In this document: one piece after another, positions 56,212-64,000 of the stretch
Position numbering within the stretch: position 1 is the stretch's first letter
Layout of the letters: each line of letters begins with the position of its first letter
Source of the DNA: Aeoliella straminimaris
Lineage (GTDB): Bacteria > Planctomycetota > Planctomycetia > Pirellulales > Lacipirellulaceae
Direction: 5' to 3'
DNA length: 64,000 nt
NCBI RefSeq assembly: GCF_024054565.1
Contig: NZ_JAMXLR010000092.1
Location: forward strand, 124,001-188,000
Notes under the pieces: generated by a model
What the model saw: the letters and a program-made list of their open reading frames with translations, nothing else
Databases searched by the model: none
Told to the model about the DNA's origin: nothing
Program-made: the position numbers and the translations under genes

Positions 56212-59200
56212 ATTCGTCTCCACTGCACCTGGTTGGTCAGGGAGTACTCCGCCAGGCTGGCGAAGGCTTCCGCCGAAATCTCGACTTCCCGATCACGCAA
56301 ATGCTCTGGGGCGTTGGACGCCTCGACGTCGCGGTAGGTACGATCACGGGCCAGCAGCAGCAACAGGGCGTCGGGCGACGTCGCCTGGTGGTGCGGACTC
56401 GCGTCTGCTCGTGAGCTTATCGATACCCTGCGCGGAGGAGCCGAAGACCGGGCCGATTTCCCATCCAAGGTCAGGCTGGAGGACTGTTCCTGTTGGCTAT
56501 CGTTCACCGCGGGTTCACTGGTGGGGGGCGATGCCTCGCTCGCAAGCAGCGTAGAAGAGGTAGGCGTCGCGGCCTGAAGGGCGGCGATCGGTAGCGTAGC
56601 CCCCAGGTGGTTTCGCCACACGACGTAGTCCGCCAGATCGACCATTCCATCGCCGCTGCCATCCGACTCGGATCCCGGCGTCACGGTGGTGCCGAACTGC
56701 AGCTTCCACTTGACGTAGTCGAGCTGGTCGACCGTGCCGCTGGCGTCGTAGTCGCCGGGGATCGTTGGCACCGATGGTGGGGCCACGCCGGGCGATCCGC
56801 CATCCTGCGCGCTCGCTTGCCAGTTGGTGGAATCGTCGAATGGATCGTCGGGCGACGTGGCCAGCGGGTCTTCGTCGCCGGTTAGCGGGCCGACGTACTC
56901 CAATGACGATCCACCACCGTCCGGGCCGCTGGGCCAAGGCGCCAAGTCGTCGTACGTGAACGATTGCAGCACCGTTCCGAACGAGTCGACGAGCGTTATG
57001 GTTTCGCCACCGTTGCTGAGACTGCCGGCGTAGGCGGTAGCCACCACGTTGCCGACCGCTGGGTACTGGGCTTGGAACGCCGCCAGGTCTTCGGCCACGA
57101 CGATCCTTTCGCCAGCCGCCAGCGTGCCGCCGGAGAAGGTAAAGCCATCAGTCGAAAAATCGGTGATCTGCACGCCGGCGAGGTCTATTGTCTCGGAACC
57201 GGAGTTCAGCAGTTCGATGTACTCCGACGCGCCCGATCCGGCGGGGTTGTACATCAGCTCCACGATTCGTAGTGGCAGGCGTTCTGCGACCACAAACGTC
57301 TCGTCGACTTCGGCGCTCCAATCATTCGCAGTTCCGCTCTGAGAGGTGTCGAGCACCCTGGCCCGCACGCGCGCACCAGCGGTCAGTTGGACTGCGCTCC
57401 CCGTGTATGCGACGGCCGTCGAACCAATGCCGCCCCCCGCCGCGCGGGGATCGGTTCCGTCGGTGGTGTAGTAGATGATGCCGCCACCGTTGGGGTTGGC
57501 GAGCACCAGATCAAACGGCGCGGTGAACTCGCCGCCGTACTGATTCAACGTGGGGGCGACAAGATCAACCAACCAGTCGGTTTTGCCGACGCCGCTCGAA
57601 ATGGTGTGGTTGAAAATGTCGATGACAATGTCGGTGCGGCTCGCGTACGGCCCGTTGGCAAAGAAGAAATGGTCGGACGTGTACTGCACGTTGGTGGCCC
57701 AGGTGCTGCCAGTCTTGTCGGGAGTCCGGTTGTCGCCCCATCGCGCGGCCTCCGCGTTAATCGCTCCGGAGATCTCATCGACCCGCGCCTGCCACACGGC
57801 CTGGGCGTTGGCCGGTGTCAGCAATCCGTCGTTGTGCATCAATTCCTGCACGCGATCGGAGAACCTCAGGCGGTACTCTTCGCTGGCCATCAGCTGTTGA
57901 TGGATACCCGTGGGGCCGAACTCGTGTTCGCCAAAGTCATTGGTGATCAGCTCCGTCTGGTCGTAGTCCTGGTTGCGCCCGTCGCCGGCGGGTGCGTTCT
58001 GATCGTTGGGGAAGGCGTGTTCCTGATCCCACGAATGGAAATGCCACTGGCCGTTGGGATCAGCGCCATTGAGCGAAGCGAACCAGTTGAGCTCGCCCCA
58101 GTCGTAATTGCCTGCGTAGAAGAGGACGACCATGTAGTCGATGAAGGAGTCGACATCGAGTCGCTCGGCGACGTCCTGATACTCGTTGAGATCGGACAGG
58201 TTGTCGTCGACTTCATCGAGCAAGACTTGATACGCAATCTCGGCCGCGAGTCCGCCATCGGCCTGCAGGTACTTGCCTTGGGTGCCGCCATGCACGAGGT
58301 TCTTGCCTTCGAAACCCTTCACCACCAGGTAGTCGTCCTTGTCGCCGCCGTAGTACTCTTCGGCAAAGGCGTCGGTGGGCCGTTCGTGGGCGTTGTAGAT
58401 GCCCCAGTACAGCCCGTTGATGTAAAGGTGAACCCAGCGCCCGTGCGGCGCTTCTCCGCCGGCCAGGTTTTGCAGATCGGCCACCACCTGATCGTGAACG
58501 TAGGTGGCGTAAGGTCCCTGCGTGGTGGTGTTGTTGACGTGGAACGTGTAGTTGTACTGGGCGTCGAGCACCAGCGAGTCGAAATCGTCCGCCGCGTTGG
58601 CGCCATCGGCGACCGAATTGCCGAACAGTGAAGCCGATTCCAGTTTCGTGTCGTACGGTTGCTTGAACTTGACCTCGAACGAGAGTTTGTCGCTCCGCCA
58701 ACGATTGGTGCTCGAGTGACCTTGGATCTCGACCAGCGAGTCGATCTGGAACTCCTCGGTCTGGTCGGCCGTGAAGTACTCGAGCGACGCAAACCGCTCA
58801 TCGCTCTTGTTACGCCAGCGCTCGTCCTGCGTGTAGATGCCATCGTCGTCGCCGCCCGATCCGTTGCCGAACAGCTCTTCCCAGTCCATCACCAGCGACA
58901 TGGTGGGAATCGACTGCAGGTCGGCCTTCAGGTTCTCGGCCCCGACAGTGGAGACGACGGTGGGATCGATGTCCCAATCGGCCCCCGCGTGCCCCCACGG
59001 ACTGTATGTCGGTAGCCCCGTGCCGTCCTGCCCTAGTACGGCGTCGAGGAAGACATAGGTCTGCGTATCGACGTTCGAGGAGAAATAGCCATCCTTGAAA
59101 GCGGCCGCACGCACCGTGACCACGCCGGCGTCGGTGTAGCTCAACGTAGCGGGATCGACCTTGATCGGGCCGGCGTAGGTGGAACCATTCGCCAGCGTCG

Positions 59201-60497
59201 GCATGCTTCCATCGACCGTGTATCGAATGGTTACGTCGGGTATTTCCACCGAATCGGGCCCCACCGCCGTAATCGTCAGGTCGAACGACGCATCGTAGAA
59301 GCCGCGATCGTGTGAGAAAGCCGTATCGGCGAGCAGGCCCAGATAGCCCGCCCCGTTCTCCATGTCGGGCGTGGGGGTGACCATGTAGCCCACGGTCGCG
59401 GCGCCAGCCGCCCGCTCGGAGGTCAGTTCGGCATGCACCAGGTAGTCGCCGGTGTCGCTGGTATGGTTCGCGGCGTAGACAGCCAGCACGTTGGTGCCTT
59501 CGACAATCGTGTCGAGCCAGGGCGTCAGGTCGAAGGTTGCCGGCGATCCGGTGATAGTGGAGTTATCCACGTTCTGCCGTGCATTCAGTCCACCGTTGCC
59601 ATCGTTGGAGTCCGTCCAGTCGCTGCCGATCTTGAACATCGTCGGCACGCGCTGCCGCCCGATCTCTCGCCCGTTGAGGTAGACGATGAATCCGTTATCA
59701 ACACGCAAGTCGAGCGACATGGAGGTCAGCTGGGCAGCATCCATTACGCTGAACGGCATCCGCGCGTAGCCAGCGATTTCGCCCGCCAGCGATACGTTGC
59801 TGTCCTGCCAGGGACTGCCGTAGCCATAACCGAGACCATTCGTGGTGCTCGTCCAGCCGTCTGCTGCCGTGGCCAGATAGTCGATGTCGGTCCAGTGATC
59901 GTCGACGGCCGCATTGGGGCCGGTGAAGGGCCGGAACATGGCGGGACTGCCATCGCCAGTGGCAGACGTACCCGCGGAAAGCAGTGTTTCCGTCAAAGTG
60001 GTTTCGACGCCAACGCCCAAACCATAGGAAACGTCGGGCGACTGGTGTGGGTAGTCGGCGAATTCGGATTCGATGGTCGATCCATCCGCTTGAACCAGTC
60101 CCAGGTAGCCAGGCTCTCGCGAAAGTTGAAAGTTCGTATGGAGCTCGCTACCGACGAGTCCCACTTCGCCATTGTTGCCCGACGCGAACACCAGCAACGT
60201 TTCGCCCGGCGCGAGGCTCGTGGTCTCGATCGTGGACGGGATCTGCCATTTGGCGAGGTCGACCGAATCGTCTGTGAGGTACCAGCCCGAAACGTCCGCG
60301 ATAGCGGGTCCCGTATTCTTCAGCTCGATCCAGTCGTGACGATGGCCGGCGAGGTCCTCGAGCCCATCGTCGTTGCCTGCCAGGAACTCGTTGATCACCA
60401 CCGTCAGGGCGAGGCGTGGTTCCAAGGATTCGCAGTGAAGAGTCTGGCGATGTTCGCGGTGCTTGGCATTGAGTCGGGTCGCGTATCGGTGGTGCAT
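56208..60497 (-). CDS. CotH-kinase/lamin-tail giant surface protein with dockerin
   Basis: 1429 residues from the ATG at 60497; a TTG at 60533 is the alternative. The N-terminus carries the surface motif ESLEPRLALT. A lamin-tail domain follows (VVINEFLAGNDDGLEDLAGH, DWIELKNTG). A CotH-like kinase domain lies near residues 530-900 (LYINGLYWGIYNAHERPTDA, YYGGDKDDYLVVKG). A chitobiase-like beta domain (GGIIYYTTDGTDPR) and a second lamin-tail domain (RIVELMYNPAGSGASEYIEL) follow, then a dockerin-like pair (PGDYDASGTVDQLDYVKWKL, DGMVDLADYVVWRNHLG) and a tail of about 120 residues rich in Ser, Ala and Pro. Bacterial CotH/LTD proteins are extracellular; the substrate here is unknown. It overlaps the sulfatase end convergently. 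Confidence 0.85.
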   Translation of the reverse strand: MHHRYATRLNAKHREHRQTLHCESLEPRLALTVVINEFLAGNDDGLEDLAGHRHDWIELKNTGPAIADVSGWYLTDDSVDLAKWQIPSTIETTSLAPGETLLVFASGNNGEVGLVGSELHTNFQLSREPGYLGLVQADGSTIESEFADYPHQSPDVSYGLGVGVETTLTETLLSAGTSATGDGSPAMFRPFTGPNAAVDDHWTDIDYLATAADGWTSTTNGLGYGYGSPWQDSNVSLAGEIAGYARMPFSVMDAAQLTSMSLDLRVDNGFIVYLNGREIGRQRVPTMFKIGSDWTDSNDGNGGLNARQNVDNSTITGSPATFDLTPWLDTIVEGTNVLAVYAANHTSDTGDYLVHAELTSERAAGAATVGYMVTPTPDMENGAGYLGLLADTAFSHDRGFYDASFDLTITAVGPDSVEIPDVTIRYTVDGSMPTLANGSTYAGPIKVDPATLSYTDAGVVTVRAAAFKDGYFSSNVDTQTYVFLDAVLGQDGTGLPTYSPWGHAGADWDIDPTVVSTVGAENLKADLQSIPTMSLVMDWEELFGNGSGGDDDGIYTQDERWRNKSDERFASLEYFTADQTEEFQIDSLVEIQGHSSTNRWRSDKLSFEVKFKQPYDTKLESASLFGNSVADGANAADDFDSLVLDAQYNYTFHVNNTTTQGPYATYVHDQVVADLQNLAGGEAPHGRWVHLYINGLYWGIYNAHERPTDAFAEEYYGGDKDDYLVVKGFEGKNLVHGGTQGKYLQADGGLAAEIAYQVLLDEVDDNLSDLNEYQDVAERLDVDSFIDYMVVLFYAGNYDWGELNWFASLNGADPNGQWHFHSWDQEHAFPNDQNAPAGDGRNQDYDQTELITNDFGEHEFGPTGIHQQLMASEEYRLRFSDRVQELMHNDGLLTPANAQAVWQARVDEISGAINAEAARWGDNRTPDKTGSTWATNVQYTSDHFFFANGPYASRTDIVIDIFNHTISSGVGKTDWLVDLVAPTLNQYGGEFTAPFDLVLANPNGGGIIYYTTDGTDPRAAGGGIGSTAVAYTGSAVQLTAGARVRARVLDTSQSGTANDWSAEVDETFVVAERLPLRIVELMYNPAGSGASEYIELLNSGSETIDLAGVQITDFSTDGFTFSGGTLAAGERIVVAEDLAAFQAQYPAVGNVVATAYAGSLSNGGETITLVDSFGTVLQSFTYDDLAPWPSGPDGGGSSLEYVGPLTGDEDPLATSPDDPFDDSTNWQASAQDGGSPGVAPPSVPTIPGDYDASGTVDQLDYVKWKLQFGTTVTPGSESDGSGDGMVDLADYVVWRNHLGATLPIAALQAATPTSSTLLASEASPPTSEPAVNDSQQEQSSSLTLDGKSARSSAPPRRVSISSRADASPHHQATSPDALLLLLARDRTYRDVEASNAPEHLRDREVEISAEAFASLAEYSLTNQVQWRRI

Positions 60498-60704
60498 ATC
60501 GGGGAGAGCGACTGGGGCTCCATGAGCCCGCAACCTGTAGTGAATGGAGAAAAGCTGTGAGAACCGAGCTACAAGCTGGGTCGTGGTGCATTGTGCCTAC
60601 GACGACCCTATGTTGGTAACTTAGAAGAAACCTCGCCGCTCCACCAACTTTCCCACGCCCTGTAATAGGACACGCAGGCGGCGCTATGGCTTCTTCCGCT
60701 CGGC

Positions 60705-62051
60705 TTACTTGCCTAGAACAGCGCAGCTGGGGACCGCTTTGCGAAATCTGGCAACAGCGGCAGGGCTGACGAAGGTATCGGTGAGATCTATCTCCACCAG
60801 CTTCGCGGCTGTTTCGAGCTGCGCGAGTTCTGCCTCCGTCAGTGTAGTATCACTCAACACCAGGACCTCGAGTGCCGGCAGCGCGGCGACGAACTGCAGG
60901 ACCCTTTCGTTCAGCTGGCAATGCTTGAGCCTGAGGAATCGCAAGTTGTCCAGAGCCGCTGGCTTTTCAGTGCCGCTGGTTGTGATACCCACGCGATAAA
61001 GTTCGAGGTCGTGTAGATTAGGAAAGAAATTTCCCAGTTCGTCCAACTGCAGCCCTTCGATGTGATTGTCGATGATTTGCAGGCTGACCAGGTCCCTGCT
61101 GGTTTCGAACCACTCCACGCAGGTCCATTCGGCAGTGGGCGGCCGGACGAAGATGTCGCGCCACCTGGCAAAGTGGCCGCGACGGTACTGGCCTGCGGCC
61201 CAGTGCACTCGGCAACTTTCGGGCAGCTGTTCGTGCAAGTATTCGATTCCGCTGCGGGTGATGTTGGTGTCGCGAAGGTGCAACTCTCGCAACTGCCGCC
61301 GCTTGATCAGATATTGCAAGCATTGGTCGCTCGACTTGGTTTTGTCGAGCCTCAATACCTGCAACTTTGGCATGTGTTTCAGATTTACCAATTCGCCATC
61401 TACCAGTTTGCTCTCACTCAAGTCGAGCGTCGTGAGGTGTTCAATTTCGCCGAGGTAGGGCAGGGCATCGGCAGGCATCCTGGCCTTGAAGCTTCCTTCC
61501 CACAGCGGTCCATGCTCCCGCTGCATGGCATTGCACAGCGCGCGAAAACCTCCGACGTTGGAGGTAGGATAGAACCCGTTGGGCTCAATGCGCAGTTGTG
61601 GCTTGCGTCGTTGCAACTCGGCAATGGCTGCTTGCGAAATCGCATACGGGTCGACGCGAACGCAGCTCAGCTGGGGCAGATCGTAAAGGTGTTGAAGGCC
61701 CCGGTCGGTGATGGCCGTACGCCGCAGGTCGACGTACTCCAGGGTGTCGAGCTGCGCGACCAGCGGCATGCCATCGTCTTGCAGAACGCGCTCGGTGGGC
61801 TGGAACTCGAGACAAAACGCGCGGTGGGTATCGCCCATGTACCGAGTTTTCCCGCCAAAGGCTTCCAGCAACTGGGCGGTTTCCGCGTCGCGACGATGCG
61901 CCAGGAACACGTGAAAGTGCTTGCCCCCGTAGGCGAAGCCCAGGCACGACACCGTGACCACCAGCAGCATGATCTGGGTGCTTACCCGGGGCCGCCACGG
62001 CGGATGGGGATCCGGCGGAAGCGGCGGCAGGTAATTGCGGTCGGCGGTCAT
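60705..62051 (-). CDS. Membrane-anchored leucine-rich-repeat-like protein
   Basis: 448 residues. A proline-rich cytoplasmic start (NYLPPLPPDPHPPWRPRVST) precedes one membrane helix (QIMLLVVTVSCLGFAYGG). The rest shows imperfect leucine-rich repeats of about 23-25 residues: LEYVDLRRTAITDRGLQHLY, LTTLDLSESKLVDGELVNLK, LQVLRLDKTKSSDQCLQYLI, LRELHLRDTNITRSGIEYLH, LEVLVLSDTTLTEAELAQLE. Such repeats usually mediate protein binding. Many planctomycete genomes carry similar proteins of unknown role. It is divergent from the next gene. Confidence 0.82.
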   Translation of the reverse strand: MTADRNYLPPLPPDPHPPWRPRVSTQIMLLVVTVSCLGFAYGGKHFHVFLAHRRDAETAQLLEAFGGKTRYMGDTHRAFCLEFQPTERVLQDDGMPLVAQLDTLEYVDLRRTAITDRGLQHLYDLPQLSCVRVDPYAISQAAIAELQRRKPQLRIEPNGFYPTSNVGGFRALCNAMQREHGPLWEGSFKARMPADALPYLGEIEHLTTLDLSESKLVDGELVNLKHMPKLQVLRLDKTKSSDQCLQYLIKRRQLRELHLRDTNITRSGIEYLHEQLPESCRVHWAAGQYRRGHFARWRDIFVRPPTAEWTCVEWFETSRDLVSLQIIDNHIEGLQLDELGNFFPNLHDLELYRVGITTSGTEKPAALDNLRFLRLKHCQLNERVLQFVAALPALEVLVLSDTTLTEAELAQLETAAKLVEIDLTDTFVSPAAVARFRKAVPSCAVLGK

Positions 62052-62298
62052 CCAGTCGCCCCCCTCTGGCGTACTATCCGGATTCTCGCAGTTGGGCCTG
62101 TATCCACGCGCCTCGGTCCTGTGTTCCGTGGGTAGTACGCAGACGCGTGCGTGGTGGTTCTAATAATCTTCGATTGTTTCGCTCTCCAACCGGAATTTCC
62201 CTGGTGCAGGGTTCGTATACGCTCCAGGATACTGTCGAGCTTCGGTCAGACTGTCGCGATGTAATCCATCGATCACGGGAGGCAAGCATCCGGCAAGT

Positions 62299-62736
62299 AT
62301 GGCAATCGCAACGACCATCCCCCGCTTTTCCATAAGACAATTGCTGCTGCTAGTGGCCGTGGTGGCGATCGGTGCCTGGATCTACCGTTCTTTCCACCCG
62401 TTGGGGCCACTACTGGCCTTGCTGTATGGCCTTACCTGTATTGCCCTGGTGGCCATCACTCGCGAGAAGATGCCGCTTGCCGCGGCGTGTGTGCTTGCCG
62501 GGATCATCGTTGGCTTCATGGGCTTTCCCATGGTCATGATGTCGGCCCATCCGGTGCCCGGCCATCTGCTGAACCGAGTGCAGCCCGGCATGACGCAGGC
62601 GGAAGTCGAGAGGTTGCTGGGAACGCCCGCCCGAAAGAGCGACTACGATTGGGAGTACGGAGGCTTCACATTTTGCCATATCACCATCCGTTTCACATCG
62701 GACGGCAAAGTCGACTACGTGGTTCACGACCACTAA
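62299..62736 (+). CDS. Small membrane protein with SmpA/BamE-like C-terminus
   Basis: 145 residues. Three hydrophobic segments (about 14-30, 34-52 and 58-75) form a membrane part. The last 60 residues (LNRVQPGMTQAEVERLLGTP, ARKSDYDWEYGGF, TIRFTSDGKVDYVV) match the SmpA/OmlA (BamE-like) fold, in which GMTxxEVxxLLG is the signature. BamE itself is an outer-membrane lipoprotein of the BAM complex; here the domain is attached to a membrane protein, as in many planctomycete proteins of unknown role. I do not assign a function. Confidence 0.75.
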   Translation: MAIATTIPRFSIRQLLLLVAVVAIGAWIYRSFHPLGPLLALLYGLTCIALVAITREKMPLAAACVLAGIIVGFMGFPMVMMSAHPVPGHLLNRVQPGMTQAEVERLLGTPARKSDYDWEYGGFTFCHITIRFTSDGKVDYVVHDH

Positions 62737-63070
62737 GGGCTGCCGCTCATTTCGCTTGAGCAGGCGCCTCCGGCAGGAAGGACCAAAGTGGAACCCATGA
62801 GCTAACATGCTGAGGGACAACTTGCCGCAAAATGAGGCGTTACGGAGGGGGACTTGGCATTTTTTTCTTGCGAGTCCACTGTGCCCTGGGTACCTTCGGT
62901 GGAATGAATACTTGTGAAGTGGGGCGACACCAGCGTGCTGAAAGCGCAGCTCGAAGAGATGCCTCAGCGGCGATTTGGGGCAGCCAACACTGTACACCAA
63001 CTCTGAAAAAACGTTCTGGGGCATGGTCACGCCTGTGCCATGCACCGCGATTGGCGCAGGAGAGTCCCTG
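62737..63070. other. Intergenic region, no gene seen
   Basis: About 330 bases. Open frames on either strand (for instance plus 62832-63071) have no ribosome-binding site or recognisable content. The bases just before 63071 provide the ribosome-binding site of the next gene. Confidence 0.4.
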
Positions 63071-63706
63071 ATGTTGAAGCAACTTCTGATCGTAGCGGCC
63101 GTGTTCGTGTGCCCCGTGGGGCTTCATGCACAGATTCTGCCACCCGTGGGCCCCTTTTACGGGTTCGAATCCGTCTCGGGATTCGACGAGGGTTGGGAAT
63201 TCGTTGGCGGGTGGATGACCATGGAAGTCCAGCCGGGCAGGCTCACCCCCGACATGATCACCGGCTGGGAACTTCAATTCATGTCGCCGTCGAGCGAAAC
63301 ACCGCATCGGCTGACTGGGGGCGACTTCTCCGGCAACAGTTCGGTGAGCATTCCGCAGCCCAATTATGTCTATCAGGAAACGCTGACCGTCAGTCTTGAC
63401 GGCGTTACCCAAGGTATCTCTGCCACACTCGAGATGCCGCAGTACTTGGAATTCAGTTCCAACGACGGCACGCTCGGCGCGACCTGGTATGGTGGCAGAA
63501 CATCGACTGCCCATCCTGTGCCTTACCTGCAGCTATACGATTCGTCAGTCACGTCCATGCCGAACTACTCCGAAGCCCACCTCGAGGTGGGAGCAAACAA
63601 CGTTGCGAGATTCGTAGCGGCGGAAGAGGTGCCGGAGCCGTCGACCTTGCTCGGCGGAATCTTGGCGCTGGCGGTGGCTTGCTGCGGGCGACGGCTGCTT
63701 CTTTAG
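63071..63706 (+). CDS. Small PEP-CTERM secreted protein
   Basis: 211 residues from the ATG at 63071, which has AGGAG eight bases upstream; the open frame above it is not a signal peptide. Signal peptide MLKQLLIVAAVFVCPVGLHA. The body is a beta-rich extracellular domain (GPFYGFESVSGFDEGWEFVG, YLQLYDSSVTSM) without a known catalytic motif. The exosortase sorting signal is VPEPSTLLGGILALAVACC followed by GRRLLL. Probably surface-attached or released; function unknown. Confidence 0.82.
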   Translation: MLKQLLIVAAVFVCPVGLHAQILPPVGPFYGFESVSGFDEGWEFVGGWMTMEVQPGRLTPDMITGWELQFMSPSSETPHRLTGGDFSGNSSVSIPQPNYVYQETLTVSLDGVTQGISATLEMPQYLEFSSNDGTLGATWYGGRTSTAHPVPYLQLYDSSVTSMPNYSEAHLEVGANNVARFVAAEEVPEPSTLLGGILALAVACCGRRLLL

Positions 63707-64000
63707 CCTCTGACGGCGGCAATTCTCATCGGCGTGCAATTCGAAACCGCGTCGAAAGATGTGGAAGAGGCAGTGTCGATTGCCCGACCCAAAGTGCGAC
63801 GCATCGTTCGGGGCGAGGAAACGGGGCAGAATGAAAGGCCGCCGGCACGTTAGTCGGCGACAGTCTACTTGTCTGAAGCATCTGTGGGATAGCGGTTCCC
63901 GCATGCATCGAGTCATTCTTTGAATGTTTCCCTGACAGGCGGTAGACTGGAAATCAGTCTTATCCGCCTGGACACCGCGTGTTTCCTTCTCGTTCGCTTA
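63707..64000. other. Window end, no gene seen
   Basis: About 290 bases after the last gene. A minus-strand open frame from 63916 overlaps the PEP-CTERM gene and has no recognisable content. Nothing else is seen before the window ends. Confidence 0.35.

Overview
The window is about 64 kb of moderately GC-rich bacterial chromosome and reads as a planctomycete, most likely of the order Pirellulales. This is inferred from several family-level markers: four pseudopilin-like DUF1559 proteins, many PEP-CTERM and dockerin-like secreted proteins, N-terminal LEPR-type motifs on giant surface proteins, ECF sigma factors of the Rhodopirellula/Verrucomicrobium type each followed by a FecR-like protein, several sulfatases and a small MTENPYRSP-type membrane protein. 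I saw no rRNA, tRNA, CRISPR array, insertion sequence or phage gene.

Left part (1-16 kb) is mixed housekeeping: a DUF4142 protein cut by the window edge, an unknown secreted protein, a small membrane protein, a LarA-like protein, a GH172/DUF2961 glycosidase, full-length metH, a lipoprotein MsrA, a secreted metzincin protease with a PEP-CTERM tail, a large secreted protein of unknown function and an alpha/beta hydrolase.

The centre (16-60.5 kb) is a polysaccharide-degradation island. It carries a GH29 fucosidase fused to an SGNH esterase-like domain, a beta-helix protein with a CBM6-like module and dockerin, two GH97 enzymes with different active-site signatures, a GH5-like/GH43-like fusion, four sulfatases, a CotH/lamin-tail giant protein, a thioredoxin-like protein, PEP-CTERM proteins and four DUF1559 proteins. 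Two sigma-FecR pairs (32.2-34.5 kb and 41.6-43.8 kb) each sit at a divergent promoter region: the first faces the LamG/PEP-CTERM block on the minus strand, the second faces the PEP-CTERM plus three-sulfatase block. Their FecR-like partners end in carbohydrate-binding-like domains (NPCBM-like and LamG-like), which suggests glycan-responsive control. A short scar at 52.08-52.31 kb looks like the remains of a third sigma-FecR-LamG locus.

The most unusual features are two single reading frames (29724-31799 minus and 44038-46482 plus) in which a complete PEP-CTERM protein, including its sorting tail, runs in frame into a second signal-peptide-like segment and a second complete PEP-CTERM protein. 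Both junctions share the DNA string CGCCGCAGGTTAC.

The right end (60.7-64 kb) returns to ordinary genes: a leucine-rich-repeat-like membrane protein, a small membrane protein with a SmpA/BamE-like C-terminus and a small PEP-CTERM protein.
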